Below, one piece after another: positions 45,570-55,262 of a DNA stretch of 64,000 nucleotides. This stretch comes from Vitellaria paradoxa (lineage: Eukaryota; Streptophyta; Magnoliopsida; Ericales; Sapotaceae). The notes beneath the pieces were generated by a model. It saw only the letters and a program-made list of their open reading frames with translations, ran no database searches and was not told where the DNA came from. The translations under genes were made by a program, and so were the position numbers. The DNA lies in NCBI GenBank assembly GCA_019916065.1, contig CM034236.1:52046690-52110689 (forward strand). Reading direction: 5' to 3'. Every line of letters starts with the position of its first letter. Position 1 is the first letter of the stretch.

Positions 45570-46960
45570 TCCATGAAATTAATAGTGCTACAGTATAAAA
45601 CACATACATATATATTTATCAAAAATGATGTGACTTTTATTATAAATATATATATGTCTTTGATATATAATTTTAACAAAAAAAATACTAGATAATTTTT
45701 CATTAAGTATTTAAATAAATTCAAGGAGTTTCCAGAACGTGTGGTGTCGGGCTTAAAAAAGCCCAGAAAAAACAAGCCTAAAACAAACAGATTTCGATTC
45801 TTTCTGATCATCAGACGAGAATGGTGAGATGATTCCAAGTAATTATTTGGTAGACTCCATCTGCGTGCTTAATTAACAAAAAAAATAAATAAATATATTA
45901 TATAAATTCAAGATATATTATTCTACGTATTTAACTTCTATTAAATAAATACACATAAATCCAGTATATAAAACAATTACTCGGTGACCCAATATGATCG
46001 GAGTTGGACCATTTTTGTTGCGAATTGAGTGTTGCACATAGTCCGACGCTGACAGATCAATCCTACGATGGGCTGCCTTAAACGAGATGTGCCTGGCCTA
46101 TTTGTAGCTAATTAGAGGCACCCCTCTAAACTCGGATACACTAATTCTGGCCCCAACCCAAGCAGATCGATCCATGGACTCTTTTTGAGGATCAGGTTGA
46201 TTGATGAAACTCATTTGGTGGACCAAGGTGGCCCATCTATTTCAATTCCCGTGTCACTGTCAAGATCAAACGACTCCAATCCACTTTAGATAACCCCATT
46301 CATTGCACAGGAGATATGTCAGCAGGGTTGCTGGTGTCTCTCGACTGGCCGAAATTTCACTCGATTGTTCAGCTTCGGTTTGTTCATTTATGCTGCCCTC
46401 TTGATTGAGCATTGTCTAGTTATCTTATTCTTTTTATTTTTATTTTTTAACTCTATTCTCGATTTTATTAAGAAAAGTTGATGTCTTTATTAAGCTGAAT
46501 TCTTCTATTTCATACTCGTAGTCATTTAATTAGTTAAATTTAACGGGTTAAGACTTTTACAATGAAAAATTATATATAAAAATAAAATAACGCTCAAAAA
46601 AAATTAAAACAATACAATTTATGTGGGTATAAAACATAATAATCATACATACTAATAATATTTAATTATTATTGTTGTCGATAAAATTGTAACATCTTCC
46701 GACTCAAAATCCTTTCTTCAGAACATTTTAAAGACATCGGGTGGTCATGTTATCAATATGCACCGAATTTGTTGGAACTCAGAATTGGTGTTACGATTTT
46801 GATTCTTCCCAAGTTTTTTTTTTTTTTTTTTTTTTTTAAGAAAGACCAAAATCAACAGATCAACTCCCCAAGTTAGAAGCATCCTACTGCGGCACCGACT
46901 TTTTTTTTTTTTTAAGTTTTTGGGACGATGGGCCTTAGTCCATGGAACCGGCACAAAACA
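45570..46960. other. intergenic, no gene seen
   Basis: 45570-45990 is AT-rich. 46000-46430 has near-average GC and no open frame longer than about 60 codons; I do not recognise it. T runs lie at 46809-46838 and 46899-46912. Confidence 0.4.
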
Positions 46961-46970
46961 TGGAAGGCAC

Positions 46971-46980
46971 GACACGTGTC
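46971..46980. promoter_or_regulatory. 10-bp G-box palindrome
   Basis: GACACGTGTC is a perfect palindrome around CACGTG, the ABRE/G-box core bound by plant bZIP and bHLH factors. It lies about 350 bp upstream of the small gene at 47323. Any regulatory link is inferred. Confidence 0.3.
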
Positions 46981-47322
46981 CAACTCAGTAAACTTATCCC
47001 ATGGCATGAACACGCGTACAACTTAGTACTCTCACGAGATGGCACGTAGCAGCCTTACAAAGCGGAGTCACCTTGGCTGATCAGTTTCTTAATACATTGA
47101 GTTCGAGCCCTAGCTCAAAACTTAGCCCCACCACCACAACACTGACCGATGATCCGTTTGATTAACCTAGTAAAATTCATTGTACTTGTTGCCCGCTTTA
47201 ACTTCTCCCTTATTTGGTTACTTCGACAGTCACTGGGCTGATACAATCAAGTATGTGTCTATTATAAGTATAGGTACATAAATATATCCTCATCTCATGG
47301 CTGGGATTCCCATATGTGTTAG

Positions 47323-47522
47323 AGTGTGGGACTACTAGTAATCCCTGCCGGTGCAAGGTGGTAGGGCCGACACTTGGGTTCTTGGCGTTTACCGCTGCTG
47401 CGGTGGTAGAATGGCCGGTGGGGGCTCTGCTGTACTGCTTTCGCCGCGCGAAGGGCTGCCGTGTCATGGCTCATCCCGCCACCGTGGTTTACCCTGCCGT
47501 CTCCAGTGCCATCCCCATCTGA
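47323..47522 (+). CDS. last exon of a small uncharacterised plant protein (partial)
   Basis: The frame is open from 47274 to the stop at 47522 but has no ATG before the conserved part, so the 5' end is missing. A splice acceptor (tgtgttag) at 47322 could begin this exon. The protein reads NPCRCKVVGPTLGFLAFTAA, EWPVGALLYCFRRAKG, and ends VVYPAVSSAIPI. My memory is that plants have short proteins with this CRCK..GFxAFTxAA..E.PVGALxYCFRxxKG ending; their function is unknown. The middle (about GFLAFTAAAVV) is hydrophobic. I could not find the upstream exon with a start codon in 46.5-47.3 kb. GC content is well above that of the flanks, which also favours real coding. It may be intact with an unseen first exon, or a fragment. 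Confidence 0.5.
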
Positions 47523-47898
47523 TCGCTATCGATGAGGAATGCTGCTGCTGCTGTTTCTTTCTTTCTTTCTTTCTTTTTTTGGCTCTCTGAAAGATGAGTA
47601 TTTTGCTGTTAACTCATTATATAATTTTAATAATAAATAAGCACTTTGCTTAATTAACCGGGTAAAATTGGGCATGATAAGAAAAAGGAAAATCTTCTAA
47701 GAAGAAGACTTTAAACTATTCCAACGTCCAGAAAAAGGAAATTCAAATGCTTCATATATTCTTATTAAGAGCAGAACATCGTTCTGGTTATATTATATAT
47801 AGTTAATAATATATATGTTGGGTGGTTTCGGGAGGGGGTCTTTGCTTAGAAGCCTATCCAATTAATTTCTTCGTGCCCAAAACAAGAAAAGGTATTGA

Positions 47899-48176
47899 AA
47901 CCCCAAGGGGTTAGATGGGATGGTCTTGGACTGGGACTTAGGGGCTTACCACCCCAAGGTCTCAAGTTCAAATCTCCTCTCTAGCAAAAACTTGAGGCCA
48001 GCCTCCCGGGCGCAAAGCGTAGTAAAGGTTGGTAGGACGGGCCTCCTTGGCTGGACGAACCGTATCCAGTTCTTGGGTGTGGGTCCGACTCCCCGCCGCT
48101 ACGCGAGTTCGCGATTGACCGCTATACATGTTGAGGGGCCGGTATGTGTGGCACAAACCAAAAAAAAAAAAAAAAA
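47899..48176 (+). mobile_element. tRNA-derived SINE, about 278 bp, complete
   Basis: The head has tRNA-like promoter boxes (A box near 47910-47950; B box in AAGTTCAAATCTC near 47966). The body is GC-rich and ends in a poly(A) run (48160-48176). The two flanks carry the same 12 bp, AAAAGGTATTGA (47887-47898 and 48173-48184), a target duplication from poly(A)-primed reverse transcription. The open frames in it on both strands are incidental. The well-kept flanks suggest a fairly recent insertion. Confidence 0.85.
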
Positions 48177-48479
48177 GGTATTGATCCAGGTCAGAATAAA
48201 GGTCGACTTCCTTTTCCTTTCCTATGGCTATATAAATATTGTTTGATCGTATTAACCGCCAGACGGAGCTCGATCAACTAATTTGCCTGATCCTCCGAGT
48301 TAAATCTAATCTAAATTTTGCATGATAGAGAGACCCTACATGTCTAGAACTCAACCAGTTAGCTCCTATAATCTCTTCCCTACCAAGCCAAGGACAATAT
48401 GTAACATGCATTCATGTGTATTTACAGCTCGAATTACTTGAAATTTCTGGCTCGAGTGAACTTAAAATGGATGGATGCT

Positions 48480-49200
48480 CACTACAACAAATCACACCTT
48501 CGGCGACCACTTTTTCTGACCAAATATAAAATAATCATTTTTCCCTAACCAAAAAATAGTTAGTCACCAAAGAATAACTTTTTTTCGACTAATTGATCGC
48601 TAAAAGGCAACTTTTCCCGACTAAATATAAATTTATTCGCTGAAGGCAAACTTTTTCCGACCAATTGGTCGGCAAAAGTGTAAAAAAAAATTATTACAAA
48701 AATATTAAAATAACTAAATAAAAAAATAAAAATTTTAACACTTTTGGCGACCAATTAGTCGCTAAAGGAGAACTTTTCCCGATCAATTGGTCGCTAAAGG
48801 GAAACTTTTTTCAACCAATTGGTCGGCAAAAGTGATACATTTTGTTTATATATATATATATAAATATGTAAAATATATATACAAATGAAAACTTGGCCTA
48901 GTGGCCAAACACCCTAACTTCCAAAGAAATGGCATGAGTTCGAGTCTCACCACCAATAATAACAAAAATCTCAAAAATATAAAGATGATAAGTGGCACAA
49001 CACAAGGTGTCATGTGGCATGATGACATGTCAACAAATAATGACACGTGGCACCACATTTAAATTTTTATTTTTTTAAATTAATTTAAAATTTCAATTTT
49101 ATACTTTTTGCCGACCAATTAGTCGGCGAAGATTTTACATTTTCTCCCATTAAATATTCTTTACCGACCAATTAGCCCTTGAAAGTCCGAACACCCCCCC
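48480..49200 (+). mobile_element. CACTA (En/Spm-like) element end, truncated
   Basis: Begins CACTACAACAAAT, the CACTA terminus. It is followed by about eight copies of the subterminal motif cgaccaattggtcg or variants (for example 48500, 48590, 48657, 48745, 48785, 48812, 49112, 49165), some forming the perfect 16-bp palindrome CCGACCAATTGGTCGG at 48657-48672. In En/Spm such motifs bind the transposon's own TnpA protein. No matching right terminus was found, so the right limit is approximate. Confidence 0.75.
48880..48960 (+). mobile_element. tRNA-like SINE head inside the CACTA element
   Basis: The sequence cttggcctagtggccaaac followed about 30 bp later by gagttcgagtctcaccacc has the A-box/B-box spacing of a tRNA-derived retroposon head. 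It cannot fold as a normal tRNA gene. The 3' part is unclear. Confidence 0.4.
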
Positions 49201-51300
49201 CCAAAATCATTGGACAAATTTTCTCCTTTTGGGTTAATTATCAATGGAATCTTATTCGGTGTTTGGTTTCACAAAATTATTCATGATTTGAAGTGGTAAA
49301 ATAATCCTCACATGAAGTTTGAAATGGATTATTTATTCTTCAAATTAATTAGTGGGATTGAATGATGGAGAATAATTTGAAATTTTATATAATATGTGAT
49401 AATAAATGGAATGAAATATAATATGAAATTATTTTTTTAGTATGAATTATTTTTTTTTAGTTTGATTGGTAGTGTGTAGAACATAATAAAAGAGATAATT
49501 TTTGACCTTCGTGAAAAAGTAATTCAAAAGTGGGGATAGTAGTATTATACTCCTCATTTTGAACAATATACAATCAGGAGTACCGAATTCATATCCAATA
49601 TCGGAGCAAACAAAACAACAATATGGAGTACAGTGATCGCCACCTGCTTAACAATCCAATTCTAATTCAAATTAATTTTATGTTATTAAGATCTAAAGTT
49701 TTAAAATTATTACTAGTCAAAATTTTTTATTGGATTATATCTTTTATATTATTCTATATCCTTCCAATTAAATAAATAAGGGGCGGAAAAAAAAATTAGT
49801 AAAAAATTATTAATTTTTAATTTATGAGTGTTAAGCAAATTACTAATTTTGTCTTTTTTTTACTTAGTTATAATAATTTCTCAACTCAAAAGTTAACTGA
49901 AAGTTGGTAGAAATTACTAAAAATTGTTAAAAATTAAAAATTATACACTAGAAATTGCAAAAAAAGTGGCAAAAAAATTTACCAACACTCAAAAGTTATA
50001 AAAAAATTATTAAAAATTACTACTTGTTTCAGTAAACACACAAAAAATTATAATTAACAATATAACTTTTGGCAAAAAAAAAATACTAAAAATTACAAAA
50101 AAAAAATTATTTCTCCAAACACCCTATGAAACTTAGGCTCCGTTTGGAAAAAATTAGTATGTGCTAATGGCTAATAGCTAGTAGTTAGCTAAAAAAAAGT
50201 TAGCTAATTTTGTGTTTAGGAGGGAAAAAAAGTGGTTAATGGCTAATGACTACTAGCTAGTTAAAAAAAGTTAGCTGATTTTGTGTTTGGGAAGGAAAAA
50301 AAAGTTACTTTTTTTTAGGTGGCTAACTTGTAAGTGTAAATTGATATTTTTACCCTTTAAAGTTTACAAAAAGATTAAAATATAAGATGGTAAAAAAGTC
50401 CAACCACTATTAAAAGTATGTTAATAGCTACTTTTTCCAAACGGAACCTTAATTTTGTACATAATAACGGTATTACTCATATCCTATTATCATCCAAACG
50501 TATCCCAAGTGGCTGCTTCCCTGGTCCATAGAGGATATAGCACCCAGAAATATATGGTGCGTTTGGAGTCCCAACTGAATCTAAAAGTTTCCAAAAGTTT
50601 TCGAAAGTGTATTTTGAAATTATTGGGTAATGATTGTTGAATGTTTATATTTGATTTGATATAAAATTGTTAAAAAGTATATAAAATGACACGTGTCAAA
50701 ATTTTAGTGAAATATTTTGAAAAATTTTGGAATTTTGTGTATTTTTTTGTACACGTGTCAGAACACTTTTATTTAAATTTTGGCAAAATTCGTTGGAACA
50801 GAGTATATGTGGTGTGTTTTAATGGCATTTCAAAATTTTGACAGACCGTATCAACGACAGCTATGTCAACTTTTGAATTTTTTTAGATTTTTTTGAGGCT
50901 TCAAACGAAACCATATATGTGGCTAACGACCAATTCTTTGGTATACACCGTAGCGGTCAAATATTCTTATCAAATCATAGTCGCATTATTTTTAACATAT
51001 ATTTAGTTGATAAAATTTGGTAAAAAAATATAATAAAAATATAAAAATTTAATATAAAAATAATATATAATAAAATTTTATTAAAAAAATATAAAATATT
51101 TGTAAAAATTCATAAATTTTAAGTAATTTTAACCGATCAAACATTGCGTTCCACCCAAAGATTCACCGTTCCAGATTAACTGTTACTAAGGGCCGTGCTC
51201 GTAGACTTCAAAGTCTACGGATGCAAATCCAAGTCAACCAATCAATTCAAAGTGACTGGTAAAACACGCTGGGCTCCAATGCCAACCCACAAACCCCAAC
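49201..51300. other. intergenic, with MITEs, no gene seen
   Basis: AT-rich. Holds a clear Tourist-like MITE (50136-50448) and a second inverted-repeat unit (about 50552-50925, starting atatggtgcgtttgga and ending tcaaacgaaaccatat). An 8-bp stem with a 2-bp loop (GTAGACTTCAAAGTCTAC) lies near 51201. No gene recognised. Confidence 0.5.
50136..50448. mobile_element. Tourist-like MITE, 313 bp, well preserved
   Basis: Ends GGCTCCGTTTGGAAAAA and TTTTTCCAAACGGAACC are inverted repeats. TTA flanks both sides (50133-50135 and 50449-50451). Inside, two copies of 'ggctaatggctaatagcta'-like sequence form a short direct repeat. No coding. Confidence 0.75.
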
Positions 51301-51395
51301 AATGGCACGTCAGTCAGTCAGCTTCAATATTAGTGCACTGAAACTGACTTCCTGCCTCACGGCGGGTCAAGCACTCTTGGGTCCCCCTGCTCGAC

Positions 51396-51575
51396 CACAA
51401 AAGTCGTCCCCCAGTAATTCCAGTCCCACTGGAGACTCATTCAACTCTCACTCTCTCTCTCTCTCTCTCTCCCTCATATATATATATATATATATTATAG
51501 TTGCAATGATGGCAAGCCATCTACCAAACAGCATTTCCATAGAAAATCTGATCCCATTCCTTTCCGTGCCAGTGG

Positions 51576-51619
<44 letters not shown>

Positions 51620-51791
51620 CAAAAGTCGTCCCCCAGTAATTCCAGTCCCACTGGAGACTCATTCAACTCTCACTCTCTCTCTCTCTCTCCCTCATATATA
51701 TATATATATATTATAGTTGCAATGATGGCAAGCCATCTACCAAACAGCATTTCCATAGAAAATCTGATCCCATTCCTTTCCGTGCCAGTGG

Positions 51792-51831
<40 letters not shown>
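51396..51831. repeat. 221-bp tandem duplication ending in (CT)n
   Basis: Copy 1 is 51396-51616, copy 2 is 51617-51831. Both run: ccacaaaagtcgtccccca, a CT tract, a TA tract, a segment encoding MMASHLPNSISIENLIPF, then a long CT tract (51573-51616 and 51793-51831). The copies differ mainly in microsatellite length, so duplication is recent and probably aided by the CT runs. Confidence 0.9.
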
Positions 51832-51835
<4 letters not shown>

Positions 51836-51862
51836 CTCATAGGGATCTACTCTGTATATTAA
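51722..51862 (+). pseudogene. N-terminal piece of the 51.9-kb gene, cut by an in-frame stop
   Basis: A frame beginning MMASHLPNSISIENLIPF then a hydrophobic LSVPVA continues through a CT-coded Leu-Ser run into VLIGIYSVY and a TAA at 51860. The frame stays in phase with the ORF that starts at 51869. Related plant proteins have a hydrophobic N-terminus of this kind joined straight to the basic region, so this probably is the original N-terminus. The same peptide is also encoded by the upstream duplicate copy. Confidence 0.5.
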
Positions 51863-51868
51863 TTCTCA

Positions 51869-52231
51869 ATGGTGACATTTATATGCGGTTCTCGCAGCTT
51901 CATGAAACCCCACAAGCGGAAGGGAGAGAGAAGTAGTACTGTGCGTTTGGGTGGAAATAATAATCGGATTTCGAGGTTGCAAAGCAATCTAAGTAGTAAA
52001 GCTCTTCTGATGGTTAAGATGATCTCTTGGAGAAAAGTGCAGGATGATCATCTACCTGAAGATCAAGATGATCAAGACGATGACCTTCACGGCGAGGAGG
52101 AGCTGTGGAGGAGGAGCATCATCATGGGAGAGAAGTGCCGGCCGCTGGATTTTTCTGGGAAAATTTTGTATGATTGCGATGGAAATCTTCTACCTAATTC
52201 CCCCCCTAACCAGAATCATCAGGTCATATAA
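51869..52231 (+). CDS. small conserved plant protein of unknown function
   Basis: A 120-codon frame. The N-terminal third is basic (RSFMKPHKRKGERSS, then VRLGGNNNRISRLQSNLSSK), the centre reads ALLMVKMISWRKVQ, a stretch rich in Asp/Glu follows, and the end holds ELWRRSIIMGEKCRPLDFSG followed by KILYDCDGN. I recall this C-terminal block (W+R.IIMGE+CRPLDFSGKI.YD..GN) from a family of short plant proteins of unknown function, often with one N-terminal membrane segment. Here that segment lies upstream in the same frame but is separated by TAA at 51860-51862, so the product may lack it or the gene may be broken. An AATAAA follows at about 52248. The start at 51869 is simply the first ATG after the stop. 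Confidence 0.6.
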   Translation: MVTFICGSRSFMKPHKRKGERSSTVRLGGNNNRISRLQSNLSSKALLMVKMISWRKVQDDHLPEDQDDQDDDLHGEEELWRRSIIMGEKCRPLDFSGKILYDCDGNLLPNSPPNQNHQVI

Positions 52232-55227
52232 TAACAACGAATCTCTCGAGAAATAAAAATTATTTCTGTTTGAGTTGCTTGATCCAAATATATGTAAAAA
52301 TTCAAATGTATTTAGAATTGTATAAATTTATATAAATATATAAAAGATAGTATCTTTTAAACATATATAAAAGGTACTATCTTTATCTTTATGTAAGTGA
52401 GTAAAAAATTTAAATTTTATAATCTCATAATTCGTATTTATAGAGATTTATAGAATTATATATATATATATATATATTAACTCCAAAACAGTGGATCAGA
52501 AGGCTTGGAACGAACTTCGTTTTTAATAAATTAAGTAATTTGAAAATCAAGAATGCCCTTATCTCCCTGTTTTTATTGTCTCTTATTATGAGTAAGTTTT
52601 GTAAGTTGTAACTATGCTGGTATTAATAATAGGGTAAATTATTTTGTAAGTTGTAATTAGGCTGTTATTAAAAATAAGTAAATTATATCTACTTTTTCTT
52701 AGTTAACATATGTAGGTAATAATATATTTATTTTTTAAATTTTAAAAATTACATTTATTTATCTTATTTTAAAATATTATTAACATTAACTCTCTTCTAT
52801 TAAATCGACCGTTAAAATAATTAAAATTTTATATATTTTTTTATTTCACTCTTCTTTTTCGTATTGACGTCAATTTTTTTACAAAAATTTTAAAAACTAG
52901 TAAATGAAAATAGGGGAGAAAATCTCAAAAAAAAATTATATTTTACTTATTTTTAGAGATTTTTATAAAAAAAAATGTAGGGTAGCTAATGAAATGGGAA
53001 AGAGAATCTCGTCAAGAAAAAAAAACAAAAAATTGTAGAGCAGCAAACTTTTTGTCCCACAAACATTTATATTTATTTTCCTTGGATAAATAACAGTTCT
53101 CTAGGCTGTATTTGGTATTTGAATTAAGAATTTATTTAAAAAAAATGACAGTAATTGAAAATTCTTTTCTTGTTTGAATTGTAATGGAAAATGGAAAGAA
53201 AAGTCACGGAATTGAAGAATTAAAAATAATTGAATTAAAAAATAATATATTAATTAATATATTTTATTTTATTATATTTTTATTCTATTTAGACATATAT
53301 ACATATATATATATAATTTTTTACTTTTTTTCTCTTTTCTCTACTTTTAATTCTTCTCTTTTCTTTTTCCTTACCAGATTATCACTCCAAACAATGTGAA
53401 TAGATTTGAAATTATATTTTATTAATCTAACAATCATATCATCATATATATATATATATATAGATCCATAATTATTTTATTATGAATTTTTTGTACTCGT
53501 AAATCAATAATACTAAAGATTTAAAATACTTATTTTTTCGTAATTATTCCCAATTCATTTAGATTTCTAGCTCTCAAATTTCACGTTGACATTATATTTC
53601 ATGAGCTATTCCTTAATTTGAGGGTGGGAATGACAATTTCTGCACTTTATTTTATTCGAATGAGCATTTTATGAAAATATATATTCTCACTTTTTATAAA
53701 CATACAAGAACAAAAAGGACCCAAAATGGACCGTGAAAATGAGTGTGTTTTATTTTAACTCAATCCCTCGCAAATCCTTTATACTAAATTTGTGCCATTT
53801 TTTTGATCGAGAGAGCTTGACTATTTTCTTGATCGAGAGAGCTTGACTGAGTTCTGTGAAACACAGAGAAAGAGAAAGAGAAAGAAAAAAGAGAGAGATT
53901 TTACATAAACCCACACATGTAAAGATAAAATCGTAATTTTAGTTCCCATCACACATGTAAAGATAAAATCGTAATTTTAGTTTCCATCAACAGCGTCAAA
54001 TTTTTTTTGCTCTTTCCCTCTCACTTTCCCGACTATTTTCGATCAATTTTGGATGGATAAAAAAAAAAAAGGTGAGATCCGTAGTTTTTTTTCCTCCCTT
54101 TTTCTTTCCCATTTTCTATTCTTTCTATTTTTCCTCCCATACCAAACATTGTGAAAAGCTGCTTCCATCCTAATTCTATCATTTCCTTTACTTTCCTTTC
54201 TTTCCTTTCTTCAACTTTCTACCAAACCAAAGAAGCAATTAGGCTCTATTTATGAGTTTGGGAAGAAAAGAAAAGAAAAGAAAATATTAATTAGGAGAGA
54301 AAAGAAAAGAAGACAAATAATAATAGTTTCTCTCCATTTATTTGAGAGTTTGAAAGAAAAAAAGATAATTTTTTCTTTCTTCTTGTTTGAGAGTTGAGAA
54401 AAAATGAAAAGAAAAGAAATATTTATCGTTATTTTACTGCTATACTCTTATATTATCAATAAACAAACCCTCTTATATATCAGCAAATAAAGCTTAACCA
54501 GAATGCTATTATTAAAAAAACAATTAATGTAGAACGCTATTATTAAAAAAAAAAAAGAAAAAAACAAACATATACATTAAAACAACCGGAATACACGTAT
54601 ACATACACACTATATATAAGAAGATGCAACCAGAGTATTCTGAACTAATTAAACTTGATATCACGTATGTATATATGAATGAATTATCTTGAAATGTTAT
54701 TAAAAAAAAAAAAGAAAAAAAGAGCATAACATTATTGAAAAAAAAAAAAACCTAAACTTTGAAATGGGTAAAGGGATGAAGGAATGGAGTTTGAGAAGAG
54801 TAATAAAACCTAATAAAGTGATAAAGTTAAAAAGGTTTAATTTGTAGTAATACATGTTCGTAATTTTTTTTCTTATTGTTTATTTTATGGATAAATGTGT
54901 CATTTTAAAAAATTTTATTAACCACTTTTCTCTTCTCTCTATTTTTTCCCTTTTTTGGGAGAATGAAAATTTAAAAACTAATCACTTAATTTTCTTCTCA
55001 TTCTTTTCTTTTCTTCCCGCCCCAAAAAAAAAAAAAATATCACAAAGAAGAATTAAGTTTTAAAATCTTTATTTCCTCACATTTTCCCATTTCTCTCCAT
55101 CCAAACATGCTATTAGAGTCAAAAGACTGAAAGGAATTTTGATCAATCACTATTTCTAATTAATAATTCACCATTGCAAGAACAGAAAAACTATAGTTTT
55201 AGCATCCACTACAGCCTTCTATATATA
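52232..55227. other. intergenic, AT-rich, no gene seen
   Basis: Contains small tandem repeats (53814-53850 and 53905-53992), several homopolymer and GA/CT-like tracts, and a weak inverted pair (near 54240 and 55095) that could be an old MITE. Open frames on both strands are low-complexity. Confidence 0.5.
53905..53992. repeat. 38-bp tandem duplication
   Basis: Two copies of cacacatgtaaagataaaat followed by cgtaattttagtt(c/t)ccatc lie side by side with one or two differences. Confidence 0.8.
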
Positions 55228-55262
55228 CTAGTTAAAGTGCATGTGCATTGCACGTGTAAATA
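55228..55262 (-). mobile_element. possible Helitron 3' terminus
   Basis: On - the sequence has a short GC-richer hairpin (GTGCAATGCACATGCAC), about 5 bp, then CTAG followed by T. A hairpin just before CTRR inserted next to T is how Helitrons end. The matching 5' TC end would lie to the right; I cannot identify it, so element length is unknown. Confidence 0.35.

Noticed and set aside
45515..45838. 107-codon minus frame at the end of the tandem array
   Set aside because: Low-complexity Phe/Ile/Lys translation of AT-rich DNA that starts in repeat units; no domain recognised.
47920..48246. 108-codon frame with good GC
   Set aside because: It lies in a SINE with target duplications and runs through the poly(A) tail as Lys codons.
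48893..48945. Possible tRNA gene
   Set aside because: Only A- and B-box-like parts are present; no acceptor stem pairing, so it is treated as a SINE head.
51302..51862. 186-codon frame read as one protein
   Set aside because: It is mainly a translated tandem duplication with CT and TA microsatellites; only the MMASHLPN... segment looks like real protein, and it is annotated separately.
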